A DNA stretch of 64,000 nt from Radiobacillus kanasensis. GTDB taxonomy: Bacteria > Bacillota > Bacilli > Bacillales > Amphibacillaceae. A program made the position numbers and the translations under genes. The notes under the pieces were generated by a model, which worked only from the letters and a program-made list of their open reading frames with translations, was not told the origin of the DNA and made no database searches. Positions within the stretch are counted from its first letter, which is position 1; each line of letters begins with the position of its first letter. Shown here in pieces: positions 35,544-43,318 of this stretch. The stretch is from positions 874,001-938,000 of the forward strand of contig NZ_CP088020.1 in the NCBI RefSeq assembly GCF_021049245.1, written 5' to 3'.

Positions 35544-35561
35544 AAAAAAGCTTGAGAGATT
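35544..35561 (+). terminator. Left half of the GGDEF/EAL gene terminator, split by IS3-family insertion
   Basis: AAAAAAGCTTGAG (35544-35556) is the exact complement of CTCAAGCTTTTTT (37032-37044), which lies beyond the insertion sequence. Removing the element and one target copy restores a 13-bp stem with a 7-nt loop (AGATTTG) and a T-run. Confidence 0.8.
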
Positions 35562-35567
35562 TAAACT

Positions 35568-35620
35568 GTACCCTATAAGGTAGACACCTAAAAAAAAGTC
35601 TACCTATAGGGTACTTTTTT
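35568..35620 (+). terminator. Terminator inside the left end of the IS
   Basis: GTACCCTATAAGGTAGAC (35568-35585) pairs with GTCTACCTATAGGGTAC (35598-35614; one bulge), followed by TTTTTT. It would block read-through from the upstream gene into the transposase and now supplies the GGDEF/EAL transcript with an end. Confidence 0.8.
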
Positions 35621-35658
35621 GTATAATTAAGAAAATATGGGGATTGGGGAAAGGTCAA

Positions 35659-36072
35659 ATGAGTAAAAAGATATTTACAGAGAGAGAAATTAAGACACTA
35701 TCAGCGAATCCATATGTAAAGTCTGTTGGTCCTAAGGGAATCACCTATACTGATGAATTTAAACGTCTCTTCATCATTGAAAATGAAAAGGGAAGGTTAC
35801 CAAGACATATATTTGAAGAGAATGGATTTGATATTGATATTATTGGGATAGACCGTATTCGATCATCAGGGAAAAGGTGGCGTGCTGCATATAGACACAA
35901 TGGAGTAGTTGGATTAAGAGATACTAGAAAAGGAAACTCTGGTAGACCAAGCTACAGGGAACATTCATTAGAAGAAAAATATGCACGGTTAGAAGTCGAA
36001 AATAATTTATTGAAAGCAGAAAACGAATTGTTAAAAAAGATGGACTTTGCCGAAAGGAGGCTGAAGAAGTAA
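35659..36072 (+). CDS. IS3-family OrfA (helix-turn-helix, leucine zipper)
   Basis: About 137 aa. It carries a helix-turn-helix DNA-binding region and a C-terminal leucine-zipper-like helix (LEVENNLLKAENELLKKM). OrfA binds the IS ends and regulates transposition. ATG 35659 follows AAAGG; an in-frame TTG at 35644 is less likely. It ends 65 nt before the first ATG of orfB, but the frames join at the A6G heptamer 36033-36039. Confidence 0.8.
   Translation: MSKKIFTEREIKTLSANPYVKSVGPKGITYTDEFKRLFIIENEKGRLPRHIFEENGFDIDIIGIDRIRSSGKRWRAAYRHNGVVGLRDTRKGNSGRPSYREHSLEEKYARLEVENNLLKAENELLKKMDFAERRLKK
36033..36039 (+). promoter_or_regulatory. Programmed -1 frameshift heptamer A AAA AAG
   Basis: In the orfA frame the site reads TTA AAA AAG. 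Slipping back one base leads into an open frame (GAT GGA CTT ... GAA GTA AAA) that continues without stop into orfB. GGAGG lies downstream. This is the usual IS3 mechanism for making the OrfAB transposase. Confidence 0.75.
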
Positions 36073-36137
36073 AATTATCAGCTGAACAAAAATTCCTACT
36101 TGTTCACTTTGTTATCGAAAAATTTCAACTTAAAAAT

Positions 36138-36989
36138 ATGGTTAGCCATTTATGTGAAATAGCTGGGGTTTCACGTTCCGGATATTATAATTACTTCTCT
36201 TTACAATCAAGGGAACAAAGAGAAAAGCGAGATGCAGAAGATGAGATTGCAAAAGAGATTATCTTAAAGGCCTTTCACTTTAAAGGACGTAAAAAGGGTG
36301 CAAGACAAATTAAAATGACCCTAGAAGGCCACTATCATATCACCTACAACTTGAAAAGGATTAGAAGAATAATGAAAAAATATGAAATTGTCTGTCCAAT
36401 CCGTAGAGCTAATCCGCACAAAAAGATGATTAAAGCTACACAAGAACACAGTGTCTTACCGAACTTATTAAACAGAGAATTTAAGCAAGATACCCCAGGT
36501 AAAGTATTACTCACAGATATTACGTATTTATATTATGGAAAGGGACAAAAAGCTTATTTATCTACCATTAAAGATGGATCAACTAATGAAATCTTGGCCT
36601 ACCATGTGCTCGATCGAATTACCCTGGATCTAGCTACTGATACGTTAGTAAAACTTAAAAGGAATAAAAGAGTAAAGTTAGCGAAAGGTGCCTTTATTCA
36701 CTCTGACCAAGGAGGGCACTATACTAGCCCTACTTTCCAGAAGCACGTCAAGAAGTTAGGTTTAGGTCAATCTATGTCTAGAAGAGGAAACTGTTGGGAT
36801 AACGCTCCACAAGAGTCGTTTTTTGGGCATTTTAAGGATGAGGCATTCATCAAACCATGTGCAACCCTAGATGAGCTTAAAAGAGAGATTAAGAGTTATA
36901 TGACTTACTACAACAATTATAGATATCAATGGGATTTAAAAAAGATGACCCCTGTACAGTACAGAGATCATCTTCTTAATGCTGCCTAG
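36138..36989 (+). CDS. IS3-family OrfB, DDE transposase domain
   Basis: 283 aa from ATG 36138, but the open frame reaches back to the frameshift site, so the active product is probably an OrfA-OrfB fusion. It has an HTH_21-like region (KKGARQIKMTL) and a retroviral-integrase core with D in LLTDITYLYY, D in FIHSDQGGHYTS and E in NAPQESFFGHFKDE. All three catalytic residues are present, so it is predicted to be active. Confidence 0.88.
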   Translation: MVSHLCEIAGVSRSGYYNYFSLQSREQREKRDAEDEIAKEIILKAFHFKGRKKGARQIKMTLEGHYHITYNLKRIRRIMKKYEIVCPIRRANPHKKMIKATQEHSVLPNLLNREFKQDTPGKVLLTDITYLYYGKGQKAYLSTIKDGSTNEILAYHVLDRITLDLATDTLVKLKRNKRVKLAKGAFIHSDQGGHYTSPTFQKHVKKLGLGQSMSRRGNCWDNAPQESFFGHFKDEAFIKPCATLDELKREIKSYMTYYNNYRYQWDLKKMTPVQYRDHLLNAA

Positions 36990-37131
36990 TCTTTTTTTAA
37001 ATGTCCTTGACAAAGGGTACAGTTTAATTTGCTCAAGCTTTTTTTGTTCATTTGTTTTGAGGAATTAGACATAAAACTTCTTTTGTTATAGTCTGTGCTT
37101 AAATGTACATAACTTTGGAAGGGTGCCCCTT

Positions 37132-37523
37132 ATGACGAATGTTCGTTGGAAACTAAGATTTAAGAACTATGAAAAATCTTATAAACTCCTAGAAGAATAT
37201 TCTAATGGGGAACTTTCATCAGAAATAGAGCAAGCTGGGATCGTCTATTTTTATAAGGTGACATTTGAGTTGGCGGTAAAGGTATTAGAGGACTACCTAG
37301 AGGTAGAGGGGTTCACGGTAATAACCCACGGCAAACAATTAAACAAGCCTTTCAGATTGGAATAATAGAAGATGGACACATATGGATGGTTGCGTTATCA
37401 AAGCGGAATTTAACAACCCATACATACGATGAAGAACTAGCTGAAAAGTTAGTAAAAGAGATACAAGAGTTATTCCAACCTATGCTTAGAAATTTATATG
37501 AAAAATTACTTAAGGAACGATAA
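37132..37523 (+). pseudogene. HepT-like HEPN toxin (HI0074/PF08780 family), frameshifted
   Basis: ATG 37132 has SD GGAAGGG. Frame 0 gives 77 residues and stops at 37365. The homologous C-terminal half continues in another frame from about 37322 (NNPRQTIKQAFQIG to LYEKLLKER, TAA 37521-37523). One missing base near 37318-37322 explains this. The HEPN RNase motif RX4HXY (RNLTTHTY, from 37404) lies after the break, so the straightforward product lacks its active site. The next gene encodes the matching MntA-type partner. Confidence 0.7.
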
Positions 37524-37524
37524 T

Positions 37525-37899
37525 ATGTTCGGGTTCAAAGAGAGCGACATACATTATATTCTTACTGCATTAGCGCAATTTGATGGAATAGAACAGGGGG
37601 GTATATTTGGAAGTAGAGCAATGGCGAATCACAAAAATGGCTCTGATGTTGACCTCGCGATAAAGGGAAAAGATATTACGGAAACGACCATATACAAGTT
37701 GTTAGATTTGCTGAACGAAGAATACCCGCTTCCATATTTCTTTGACCTGATCCATTACGATAATATCTCTAATGAAAAATGGAGAGAGCATATAGATGAG
37801 GAAGGGAAAATAATTTTTAAGCAACATAATGCTCCATCTGTTAGAAGTAGCTTGGAACCTAGAACCTATCCTATGTTATTAGTGTGGATAGGTTTTTAA
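37525..37899 (+). CDS. MntA-like minimal nucleotidyltransferase antitoxin (HI0073 type)
   Basis: 124 aa from ATG 37525, one base after the hepT-like stop. The MNT signature GSX10DXD is intact (G29-S30, D41-V-D43 in GSRAMANHKNGSDVD). In type VII toxin-antitoxin systems such enzymes AMPylate HepT and silence its RNase. An in-frame ATG at 37498 would overlap the partner gene. The last ~20 residues are encoded through a terminator hairpin, so the original stop may have been lost. Confidence 0.75.
   Translation: MFGFKESDIHYILTALAQFDGIEQGGIFGSRAMANHKNGSDVDLAIKGKDITETTIYKLLDLLNEEYPLPYFFDLIHYDNISNEKWREHIDEEGKIIFKQHNAPSVRSSLEPRTYPMLLVWIGF
37863..37897 (+). terminator. Terminator overlapping the 3' end of the mntA-like gene
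   Basis: AACCTATCC (37863-37871) / GGATAGGTT (37886-37894), followed by TTT. It lies inside the present reading frame of the gene. Confidence 0.7.
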
Positions 37900-38137
37900 A
37901 TTTCAAAAAATCAATTCAACACAGTCACCCCAACATGCTCCAATGCCTGATTCACATCATCCATATCATAAATCTTATTTTCCAAACAAAACTGAATGAC
38001 AAGATCAAATGTGTCATTATGGGACAAGGTAAAGCCTGCTGCTTCTAACAGTTTTTTGAATTCTTGTCTATTTAATTGCAAGGCAATAGCTAGTGCAACT
38101 GCTGTATGCTTACTCGTTTTATAGTCTCGGTTCGATC

Positions 38138-39898
38138 TTATCTTGGAAAATAATCTCCGATCGATTCCTGCTCGTTTGTACACTTCTGAATCTGAGTATC
38201 CTTTTTTATCAATAAAAGAGAGGCTGGGACATAACTAGCCAAGAATAACCTAAAAATGGTTCCCATCATCGGTTTTCGATGATGGGAACCATTTTGGTTT
38301 GAATTATGGTCACCATCTATGGTTGGATTTGCATTCATGGCCGTGTACTTTCTCAAGTTTACCGCCATGAATGCAAATCCCAGTTCCTTTTCTACTTTCT
38401 CTTTACCTCTCACCGACATACGGGTGAAACGCAAATTAGCCTTCAGAAATCCGAAGACGGGTTCTACATCTATTTTGCGTTTGCCATAGATTTTCCCCGT
38501 TTCTTTTTCCGAAAGCTGCTGTCTCGTATATGCTTTTTGGTTTTCCCACTTTTCATTATAATAGATCTTTCGATTGTTTCCTTCCTTCGCTTTCGTACAT
38601 TGCGAACGTAACGGACAACCGAAACAGTCCTCACACTCATAGACGTTATATGTTCTTGTATAACCATATCGGTCTGTTCGATTGGATAGATAGCGGAATG
38701 TTAATTTTTTATCGTTTGGACACGTAAACGCATCTTCGATCTCATCGTAATGCCAATTGGCTACGTTAAAGGCATCCTGCTTATATTTCTTTTTCTTTTC
38801 TTTCCGGTATTGGTTATACGTAATCAATGGCGTGCGTTTCCGATTTTCGATGACGTCTTCGTAATTTTGTTCACTCCCATAGCCGGCATCCGCGACAATA
38901 TAGTTGGGTAGGTCAAAGAAGTGTTCCTCAATGTTATCCAGGAAAGGTGTGAAGGTACGCGTATCCGTTGGATTCGGAAACACGTCATAAGCGAGCGCAT
39001 ACTGTCCTTCTGTCGCAAGTTGCACGTTATACCCGGCTTTGAGCTGGCCGTTTTTCATGTAATCATCCTTCATGCGCATGAAGGTGGCATCGTGATCCGT
39101 TTTCGAATAACTGTTGCGCTCTCCGAAGATGGCCATATCGTGTTGGTATTTTTGTTTGCGCACCACAAAATCCTTGAATTGCTTGCCGTATTGTTTAGGG
39201 GTTTTGCGCTCAGAACGAAGCTGTTTCCGTTCGCTTACGTCTTCACTTGCTTCTATCTTTTTATCATATTCACCAACCGTCTCCTCCAGCTTTTCCACCA
39301 CTTTTTCGAGTTCTTGGCTGGATAGTTCCTCCATACTTTCCCGTTCTATTTCCGGAATGATTTCTTTCTCCAACAGTTCTTCATACATCCGGTTAGACTT
39401 TTCCACTAAACGGGAACTGTACTTTTCCGTCGCTTTGCGCCAGACAAACGTAAACTTGTTGGCATTCGCTTCGATTTTCGTTCCGTCCATAAAAATGGCT
39501 TCTTCCTCGATGACGTTTTCTCGGACAAGCTGACAACGGAATTGGACAAAGCACTGACGCAATAGTTCCTTTACCTCCGGATGGACACGGAAACGGTTAA
39601 TTGTCCGGTAACTTGGTTCATACCCCTGGGCCAGCCACATCATCCGGACACTGTCTTTCAGTAATCCCTCGATCTTTCTGCCAGAGAACACCGACTGCGT
39701 ATAAGCACATAAAACCACTTTCATCATCATGCGCGGATGATAAGCCGGACATCCCGTTTCACGCAGAAATCCAGTGAATGCCTCATCTGGAATAGCTTCC
39801 ACGACATCATGGACGGCATAGGCGATATCGTTTTTCTGAAGTTTGATTTCCAAATCTAGCGGCAAAATGACTTGATTCATGTTATACTGTTTAAACAT
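38138..39898 (-). CDS. IS1182-family DDE transposase, reading past the IS end
   Basis: Start ATG 39898 with SD GGAGGT. It has the N-terminal DUF772-like region (AYHPRMMMKVVLCAY), DDE residues in MDGTKIEANANKF, YIVADAGYGSE and VEPVFGFLKANL, and a CxxC..C zinc-like patch (CEDCFGCPLRSQC). About 586 aa. The frame remains open across the IS terminus at 38220, and about 27 C-terminal residues (LLIKKDTQIQKC onward) come from the disrupted host gene. Confidence 0.85.
   Translation of the reverse strand: MFKQYNMNQVILPLDLEIKLQKNDIAYAVHDVVEAIPDEAFTGFLRETGCPAYHPRMMMKVVLCAYTQSVFSGRKIEGLLKDSVRMMWLAQGYEPSYRTINRFRVHPEVKELLRQCFVQFRCQLVRENVIEEEAIFMDGTKIEANANKFTFVWRKATEKYSSRLVEKSNRMYEELLEKEIIPEIERESMEELSSQELEKVVEKLEETVGEYDKKIEASEDVSERKQLRSERKTPKQYGKQFKDFVVRKQKYQHDMAIFGERNSYSKTDHDATFMRMKDDYMKNGQLKAGYNVQLATEGQYALAYDVFPNPTDTRTFTPFLDNIEEHFFDLPNYIVADAGYGSEQNYEDVIENRKRTPLITYNQYRKEKKKKYKQDAFNVANWHYDEIEDAFTCPNDKKLTFRYLSNRTDRYGYTRTYNVYECEDCFGCPLRSQCTKAKEGNNRKIYYNEKWENQKAYTRQQLSEKETGKIYGKRKIDVEPVFGFLKANLRFTRMSVRGKEKVEKELGFAFMAVNLRKYTAMNANPTIDGDHNSNQNGSHHRKPMMGTIFRLFLASYVPASLLLIKKDTQIQKCTNEQESIGDYFPR
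38202..38219. repeat. 18-bp target-site duplication, left copy
   Basis: TTTTTTATCAATAAAAGA at 38202-38219 is repeated exactly at 40060-40077, directly outside the two ends of the IS1182-family element. Confidence 0.9.
38253..38295. other. Perfect 19-bp stem hairpin inside the transposase 3' end
   Basis: AAAATGGTTCCCATCATCG (38253-38271) pairs fully with CGATGATGGGAACCATTTT (38277-38295), loop GTTTT. On the minus strand it is followed by TTTTTAGG, so it looks like a terminator, yet the present transposase frame runs through it. Confidence 0.75.
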
Positions 39899-39984
39899 AA
39901 GGATACCTCCGATTCTGTTTGGGTGTGGTAACTTTAACATTATCAGAAGGTATCCTTTTTGCGTACATTTTTTTGGGATTTTAT

Positions 39985-40035
39985 TAAAAAAAGAGTGACA
40001 CTCACTGGTTTATGGTGTGGGTGCCACTCTTTTTA
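39985..40035. terminator. Terminator-like hairpin at the right end of the IS1182-family element
   Basis: AAAAAGAGTG and CACTCTTTTT bracket further complementary bases (CAC/GTG), with A- and T-runs. It could stop external transcription entering the transposase gene. Confidence 0.6.
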
Positions 40036-40059
40036 GTTACTGGGTTTTGTCCCAGCCTC

Positions 40060-40077
40060 TTTTTTATCAATAAAAGA
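40060..40077. repeat. 18-bp target-site duplication, right copy
   Basis: Exact copy of 38202-38219, directly outside the right inverted repeat. Confidence 0.9.
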
Positions 40078-40352
40078 GAACAGTACTTCAGCAAAGGACT
40101 CTTTTCGGTTTTCGCTAATATAATCTTCGAGCCCGACCATACTTGCTTCTTTTTGAATGGAGAAGTTGGTTTCTTCCTCGTGTATCGGTGCTTCCATGAT
40201 GAATGGATGCATTTGCACATATTCCTGCAATTCTTCTAGTGTTTTTCTCTCTAACATGATTTAACCCCCAAATGTCGCTTGACAGGCGACCACAGCAAAT
40301 GTCTTATCCTTTACCATTATAGCACGGTTGAAAACGAAAGGATGAGCTTCAA

Positions 40353-40940
40353 ATGAAGCAACATGTGACGGAGATTATTTTTTTACTGGATCGAAGCGGC
40401 TCCATGAGTGGATTGGAAAGTGATACGATTGGAGGTTTTAACGCACTTATTGAAAAGCAGCGCCAGTTAGAAGGAGAAACAATTGTGACGACCGTTTTGT
40501 TCGATGACAGGTATGAGATTTTGTGGAATGGGGTGGATGCGCAGGAAGTAAGATTAACGAGCAAGGAATACTTTGTCCGGGGTACGACTGCCTTGTTAGA
40601 TGCGGTTGGAAAGACGATTTTGGATGTAAGTCAAAGACTTTCAGGCTTGAGTAGAAGAGAGCTGCCAGATGAGGTACTATTTGTGATTACAACAGATGGG
40701 ATGGAAAATGCCAGTCAAGAGTTTACGTATGAAAAAGTACAGAGTCTCATCCATAAGCAAAAGAAAGAGTATGATTGGCAGTTTGTGTTTCTTGGGGCCA
40801 ACATTGATGTTGTGGAAGAAGCGGGTCGGATTGGGATTGATGTCGAGGATGCGTTTGATTTCGATGCTTCATCTGATGGGGTGGTGAAGATGTTTAATCA
40901 GGTGAATGAGATTGTGATGGAGAAGCGGAGTCATCGATAG
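40353..40940 (+). CDS. von Willebrand factor A-domain protein
   Basis: A 195-aa protein that is essentially one vWA domain. The MIDAS motif is complete: DRSGSMS (residues 13-19), T near residue 74 (RGTTAL) and D in TTDGMENAS. There is no signal peptide or membrane segment, so it is cytosolic. AAAGGA precedes ATG 40353. It is divergently arranged with the IS-disrupted gene, sharing a 95-bp promoter region. Metal-dependent protein-protein binding is expected; the partner is not known. Confidence 0.8.
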   Translation: MKQHVTEIIFLLDRSGSMSGLESDTIGGFNALIEKQRQLEGETIVTTVLFDDRYEILWNGVDAQEVRLTSKEYFVRGTTALLDAVGKTILDVSQRLSGLSRRELPDEVLFVITTDGMENASQEFTYEKVQSLIHKQKKEYDWQFVFLGANIDVVEEAGRIGIDVEDAFDFDASSDGVVKMFNQVNEIVMEKRSHR

Positions 40941-40945
40941 AAAAA

Positions 40946-40982
40946 AACCAGAATCGTATTGAGAAATACGGTTCTGGTTCAT
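40946..40982. terminator. Bidirectional terminator between vWA gene and hrtA
   Basis: AACCAGAATCGTATT (40946-40960) / AATACGGTTCTGGTT (40965-40979), one wobble, tetraloop GAGA. Confidence 0.85.
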
Positions 40983-40985
40983 TTA

Positions 40986-41681
40986 CTAACAATTTAGTTT
41001 GTTTTCTAAAATTTGTCCATCGCTTATCTTTATGATTTGATCGGCATAAGAAAGCATTTCTTCATCATGGGTAACCATTAAGGTGGTGATGTTTAAGGTT
41101 TTGGTTAAATGGCGGATTAATGACATCACATCTTTCGACCTTTTTGAATCTAAACTTGCGGTTGGTTCATCTGCGAATAGAACTTTTGGTTTATGAATAA
41201 TAGAACGGGCAATTGCAACCCGCTGTTTTTCCCCTCCAGATAGTGAAGCAGGATAGGCGCTTTTTCGATGATCCATTTCAACTAACTTTAGAATGGCGTC
41301 TACTTCTTCTTTTTGTTCTTGCTTCTTTAATCTCGACTCAGATACATCTAGCATTAAAAATAATTGTTCTTCTACTGTGAGAAAAGGCACAAGATGTGCA
41401 AATTGAAAGACAAACCCGAATTTTTTTGCTCGTAGTTTTCGAACATGGTCTGTACTCATCGTACTGATATTTTTTCCTTCAAATAGAATTAGTCCATCGG
41501 ATGCCGGTTGAAGCCCTGCTGCAATAGTAAGAAGAGTACTTTTTCCAGATCCTGATGCACCTACCAACGCTGTAATTTCTCCTTCTGAAAGAGAAAGAGT
41601 GATGCCTTTTAATATATCCTCTTTAACTTCTCCATTCGTAAATGTTTTCTTAACTTCATTCATTGCAAATAATCCCATCAT
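40986..41681 (-). CDS. hrtA: Haem-efflux ABC transporter ATPase HrtA
   Basis: A 231-aa MacB/LolD-type ABC ATPase. Walker A is GASGSGKST, the Q-loop is in FVFQFAHLVPFL, the signature LSGGEKQRVAIA, Walker B VLFADEPTASLD, and the H-loop MVTHDEE. The FQ..HLVP..TVEEQL segment is close to staphylococcal HrtA. It overlaps the hrtB stop by one base, with SD AAGGAG. With HrtB it extracts toxic haem from the membrane. It is last in the operon, right before the terminator. Confidence 0.82.
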   Translation of the reverse strand: MMGLFAMNEVKKTFTNGEVKEDILKGITLSLSEGEITALVGASGSGKSTLLTIAAGLQPASDGLILFEGKNISTMSTDHVRKLRAKKFGFVFQFAHLVPFLTVEEQLFLMLDVSESRLKKQEQKEEVDAILKLVEMDHRKSAYPASLSGGEKQRVAIARSIIHKPKVLFADEPTASLDSKRSKDVMSLIRHLTKTLNITTLMVTHDEEMLSYADQIIKISDGQILENKLNC

Positions 41682-42715
41682 TAAACGTCTCCTTGTTGAA
41701 TCGCGTGTAGTGGTTCTACTTTCTTTATTTGTATGCCCGACAGTGTAGATCCAATAAATCCGATAATGAGAAAGACAAAGGACAATTGTATAGTAGTGGT
41801 AGCCGTTAAATGAAAGGGCATTCCATCAGGTGCGATTTTATTAAATAATTGACTTATGAAAACAGATATAGCAAGTGCGATGACAGTAATGAAGAGCATT
41901 TGTGTCCACATCATTTTAAACAAAGCACTTGTTTTAACACCAATTGCTTTCAAAATTCCGTATAGAGCCATTTTTTGGACATTCATCATGTAGAAAAAGA
42001 TTGCAAATAGCATTCCACTAATGACTACTAAAAACCAAACAATCATATTTAGAGAAGTTTGCTCAGCGCTATAACTCGGAATGGTTTTGAGAAATTCTTT
42101 TTTGGAAAAGGACTGTAATCCATCTTGTTCAAGGGTTGAGTTTGCATCAGGTGCAAAGATGAACTGCATTTCTTCAACCCGATACATAGCTTTGTAATCC
42201 TCGATATTTATAAAAGCAACAGGGGCATGGCTGAATTTTTTCTGATCGACAAAACTTTTTACAACAAAAGTGTCCCTGTATAGATTATTAGTCAGTGTGT
42301 CTCCAATCTTAATTCCTTTTTCCTTTAAAGAGCTATCAAGCACGAGTTCCCCGCTTTTCACGTTTTTAAATAACGAGGAATCAGTGGAAGTAACAAATGC
42401 GACGTTTTGTTGTCCGCCATTCTTTTCCTTTACAAAACCCATTTGAATAGAAAGTGCGACAGCGTCTTTTTGTTTATTTACTAGTTGACTTTGAATAGTT
42501 CTGTCTATCCTTGACGCATTATAATTCTCTTGTGCACTTTCATTAAGATAAAATTGTCCGTTTGGTAAATCCTTAATCAAGGCAGCATTATCTTGTGATA
42601 ATCCATTTGCTAAACCAGAAATGATAAAAGTCAATAAACTGACTAGAAAAACGATTGAGCCTAATATGATGAATCTTGTTCTATTCTTTTTAATCTCTTT
42701 CCAAGCTATGTTCAT
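41681..42715 (-). CDS. hrtB: Haem-efflux ABC transporter permease HrtB (FtsX/MacB fold)
   Basis: A 344-aa MacB-type permease: TM1 at residues 15-37 (RFIILGSIVFLVSLLTF), an extracellular domain of about 180 residues, then three TM helices near 225-245, 270-295 and 310-330. The start MNIAWKEIKKNRTRF and the ISGLANGLSQDNA segment resemble S. aureus HrtB. SD GGAGGAG before ATG 42715. It follows the 4-TM gene by 56 nt on the HssR-boxed transcript. Confidence 0.8.
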   Translation of the reverse strand: MNIAWKEIKKNRTRFIILGSIVFLVSLLTFIISGLANGLSQDNAALIKDLPNGQFYLNESAQENYNASRIDRTIQSQLVNKQKDAVALSIQMGFVKEKNGGQQNVAFVTSTDSSLFKNVKSGELVLDSSLKEKGIKIGDTLTNNLYRDTFVVKSFVDQKKFSHAPVAFINIEDYKAMYRVEEMQFIFAPDANSTLEQDGLQSFSKKEFLKTIPSYSAEQTSLNMIVWFLVVISGMLFAIFFYMMNVQKMALYGILKAIGVKTSALFKMMWTQMLFITVIALAISVFISQLFNKIAPDGMPFHLTATTTIQLSFVFLIIGFIGSTLSGIQIKKVEPLHAIQQGDV

Positions 42716-42771
42716 CTAATCTCCTCCGATCTATACAAATAGATTTCCAATTTTCTGATTTAAGAGAGACT

Positions 42772-43158
42772 CTATTCTTCTTTGTAAAGTAATGTAATGA
42801 TAAAAAAGAATACGAAGCTTATGAGTAATGCGACTCCGCCACCAATATAAAAAATTGTCGTTATTACTTCTGGAAAATCAAATGGGTTAACGATGTATAA
42901 CCACATTCCCGTGGTTAAGCCTACAGATCCAATAATGGCAGTCCACACTTGTATTTTCGTTATAAGAGTTTGTGAGGTTTGGAATATTTTATAGAAGACG
43001 GCCCAGCCAAATAGAGTTAACCAACCAACGACAAGGATATGGGCATGAATCGGGCGAAAAATATACGAATTTGAACCAGCCATATGCGCACCTAACATTG
43101 CCCCAATAACACCAAAAACTCCAGCAAATCGTAACAGTACCTGACTATTTTTATTCAT
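42772..43158 (-). CDS. 4-TM protein resembling a haem-copper oxidase subunit I fragment
   Basis: 128 aa with four hydrophobic helices (residues 8-28, 38-58, 68-88, 100-124). HAHILVVGW at the start of helix 2 and the histidine in LGAHMAG of helix 1 recall haem-ligating helices of cytochrome oxidase subunit I. SD GGAGGAG before ATG 43158. It is the first gene behind the HssR box and so should be haem-induced together with hrtBA. Haem binding is inference; no biochemical role is known to me. Confidence 0.65.
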   Translation of the reverse strand: MNKNSQVLLRFAGVFGVIGAMLGAHMAGSNSYIFRPIHAHILVVGWLTLFGWAVFYKIFQTSQTLITKIQVWTAIIGSVGLTTGMWLYIVNPFDFPEVITTIFYIGGGVALLISFVFFFIITLLYKEE

Positions 43159-43226
43159 CTCTCAGAACTCCTCCAATTGTTCCTATTAAAAAGGTGTATT
43201 ATCTTACACCTTTAAGGTACTCCTTG

Positions 43227-43246
43227 AATATGAACGGAGTATGAAT
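43227..43246 (-). promoter_or_regulatory. HssR binding site (direct repeat) controlling the hrt operon
   Basis: On the minus strand ATTCATACT-CC-GTTCATATT. The known HssR box is GTTCATATT-N2-GTTCATATT; the second half matches 9 of 9 and the first 7 of 9. It lies about 70 nt upstream of the 4-TM gene start, with TAAGAT as a possible -10 further down. Confidence 0.75.
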
Positions 43247-43256
43247 AAACGTTTAC

Positions 43257-43303
43257 AAAAAAAAGAGCCATGCATGACCGAGTTTCCTCGATATGACATG
43301 ACC
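43257..43303 (-). terminator. Terminator of hssRS
   Basis: On the minus strand a CGAG-GAAA-CTCG tetraloop hairpin with weaker outer pairing is followed by eight T residues. It ends just past the hssS stop (43319). Confidence 0.6.
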
Positions 43304-43318
43304 CTACTATGGCGGATT

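Larger units (their letters stand above)
35562..37026 (+). mobile_element. IS3-family insertion sequence, 1465 bp
   Basis: Terminal inverted repeats start TAAACTGTACCCT at both ends (35562 inward; 37026 inward on the complement). The 3-bp direct repeat ATT flanks it (35559-35561 and 37027-37029). It contains orfA and orfB in the -1 arrangement with an A6G slippery site, all DDE residues, and an inward-protecting terminator just inside the left end. Structurally intact. Confidence 0.88.
38220..40059 (-). mobile_element. IS1182-family insertion sequence, about 1840 bp
   Basis: Ends carry the inverted repeat GAGGCTGGGACA-AAC (38220 inward) / GTTTTGTCCCAGCCTC (ending 40059). The element is flanked by an 18-bp direct repeat. 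It encodes one transposase on the minus strand. Hairpins lie near both ends: 38253-38295 and about 39985-40035. Confidence 0.88.
37911..40257 (-). pseudogene. Uncharacterised gene split by IS1182-family element
   Basis: The N-terminal part starts at ATG 40257 (SD GGGGGT region) and runs MLERKTLEELQEYV to SFIDKK. After removing the IS (38220-40059) and one 18-bp repeat it joins in frame to GYSDSEVYKRAGIDRRLF, ending at 37911. The restored protein has about 165 residues. The C-terminal domain is a small helical module, common in Firmicutes proteins, that resembles a degenerate XRE fold. It is divergent from the vWA gene at 40353, hinting at a functional pair. Function unknown. Confidence 0.75.

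Noticed and set aside
38921..39533. Two overlapping plus-strand ORFs (134 and 139 codons) opposite the IS1182-family transposase
   Set aside because: Antisense shadows of the transposase gene; no SD and low-complexity F/S-rich translations.
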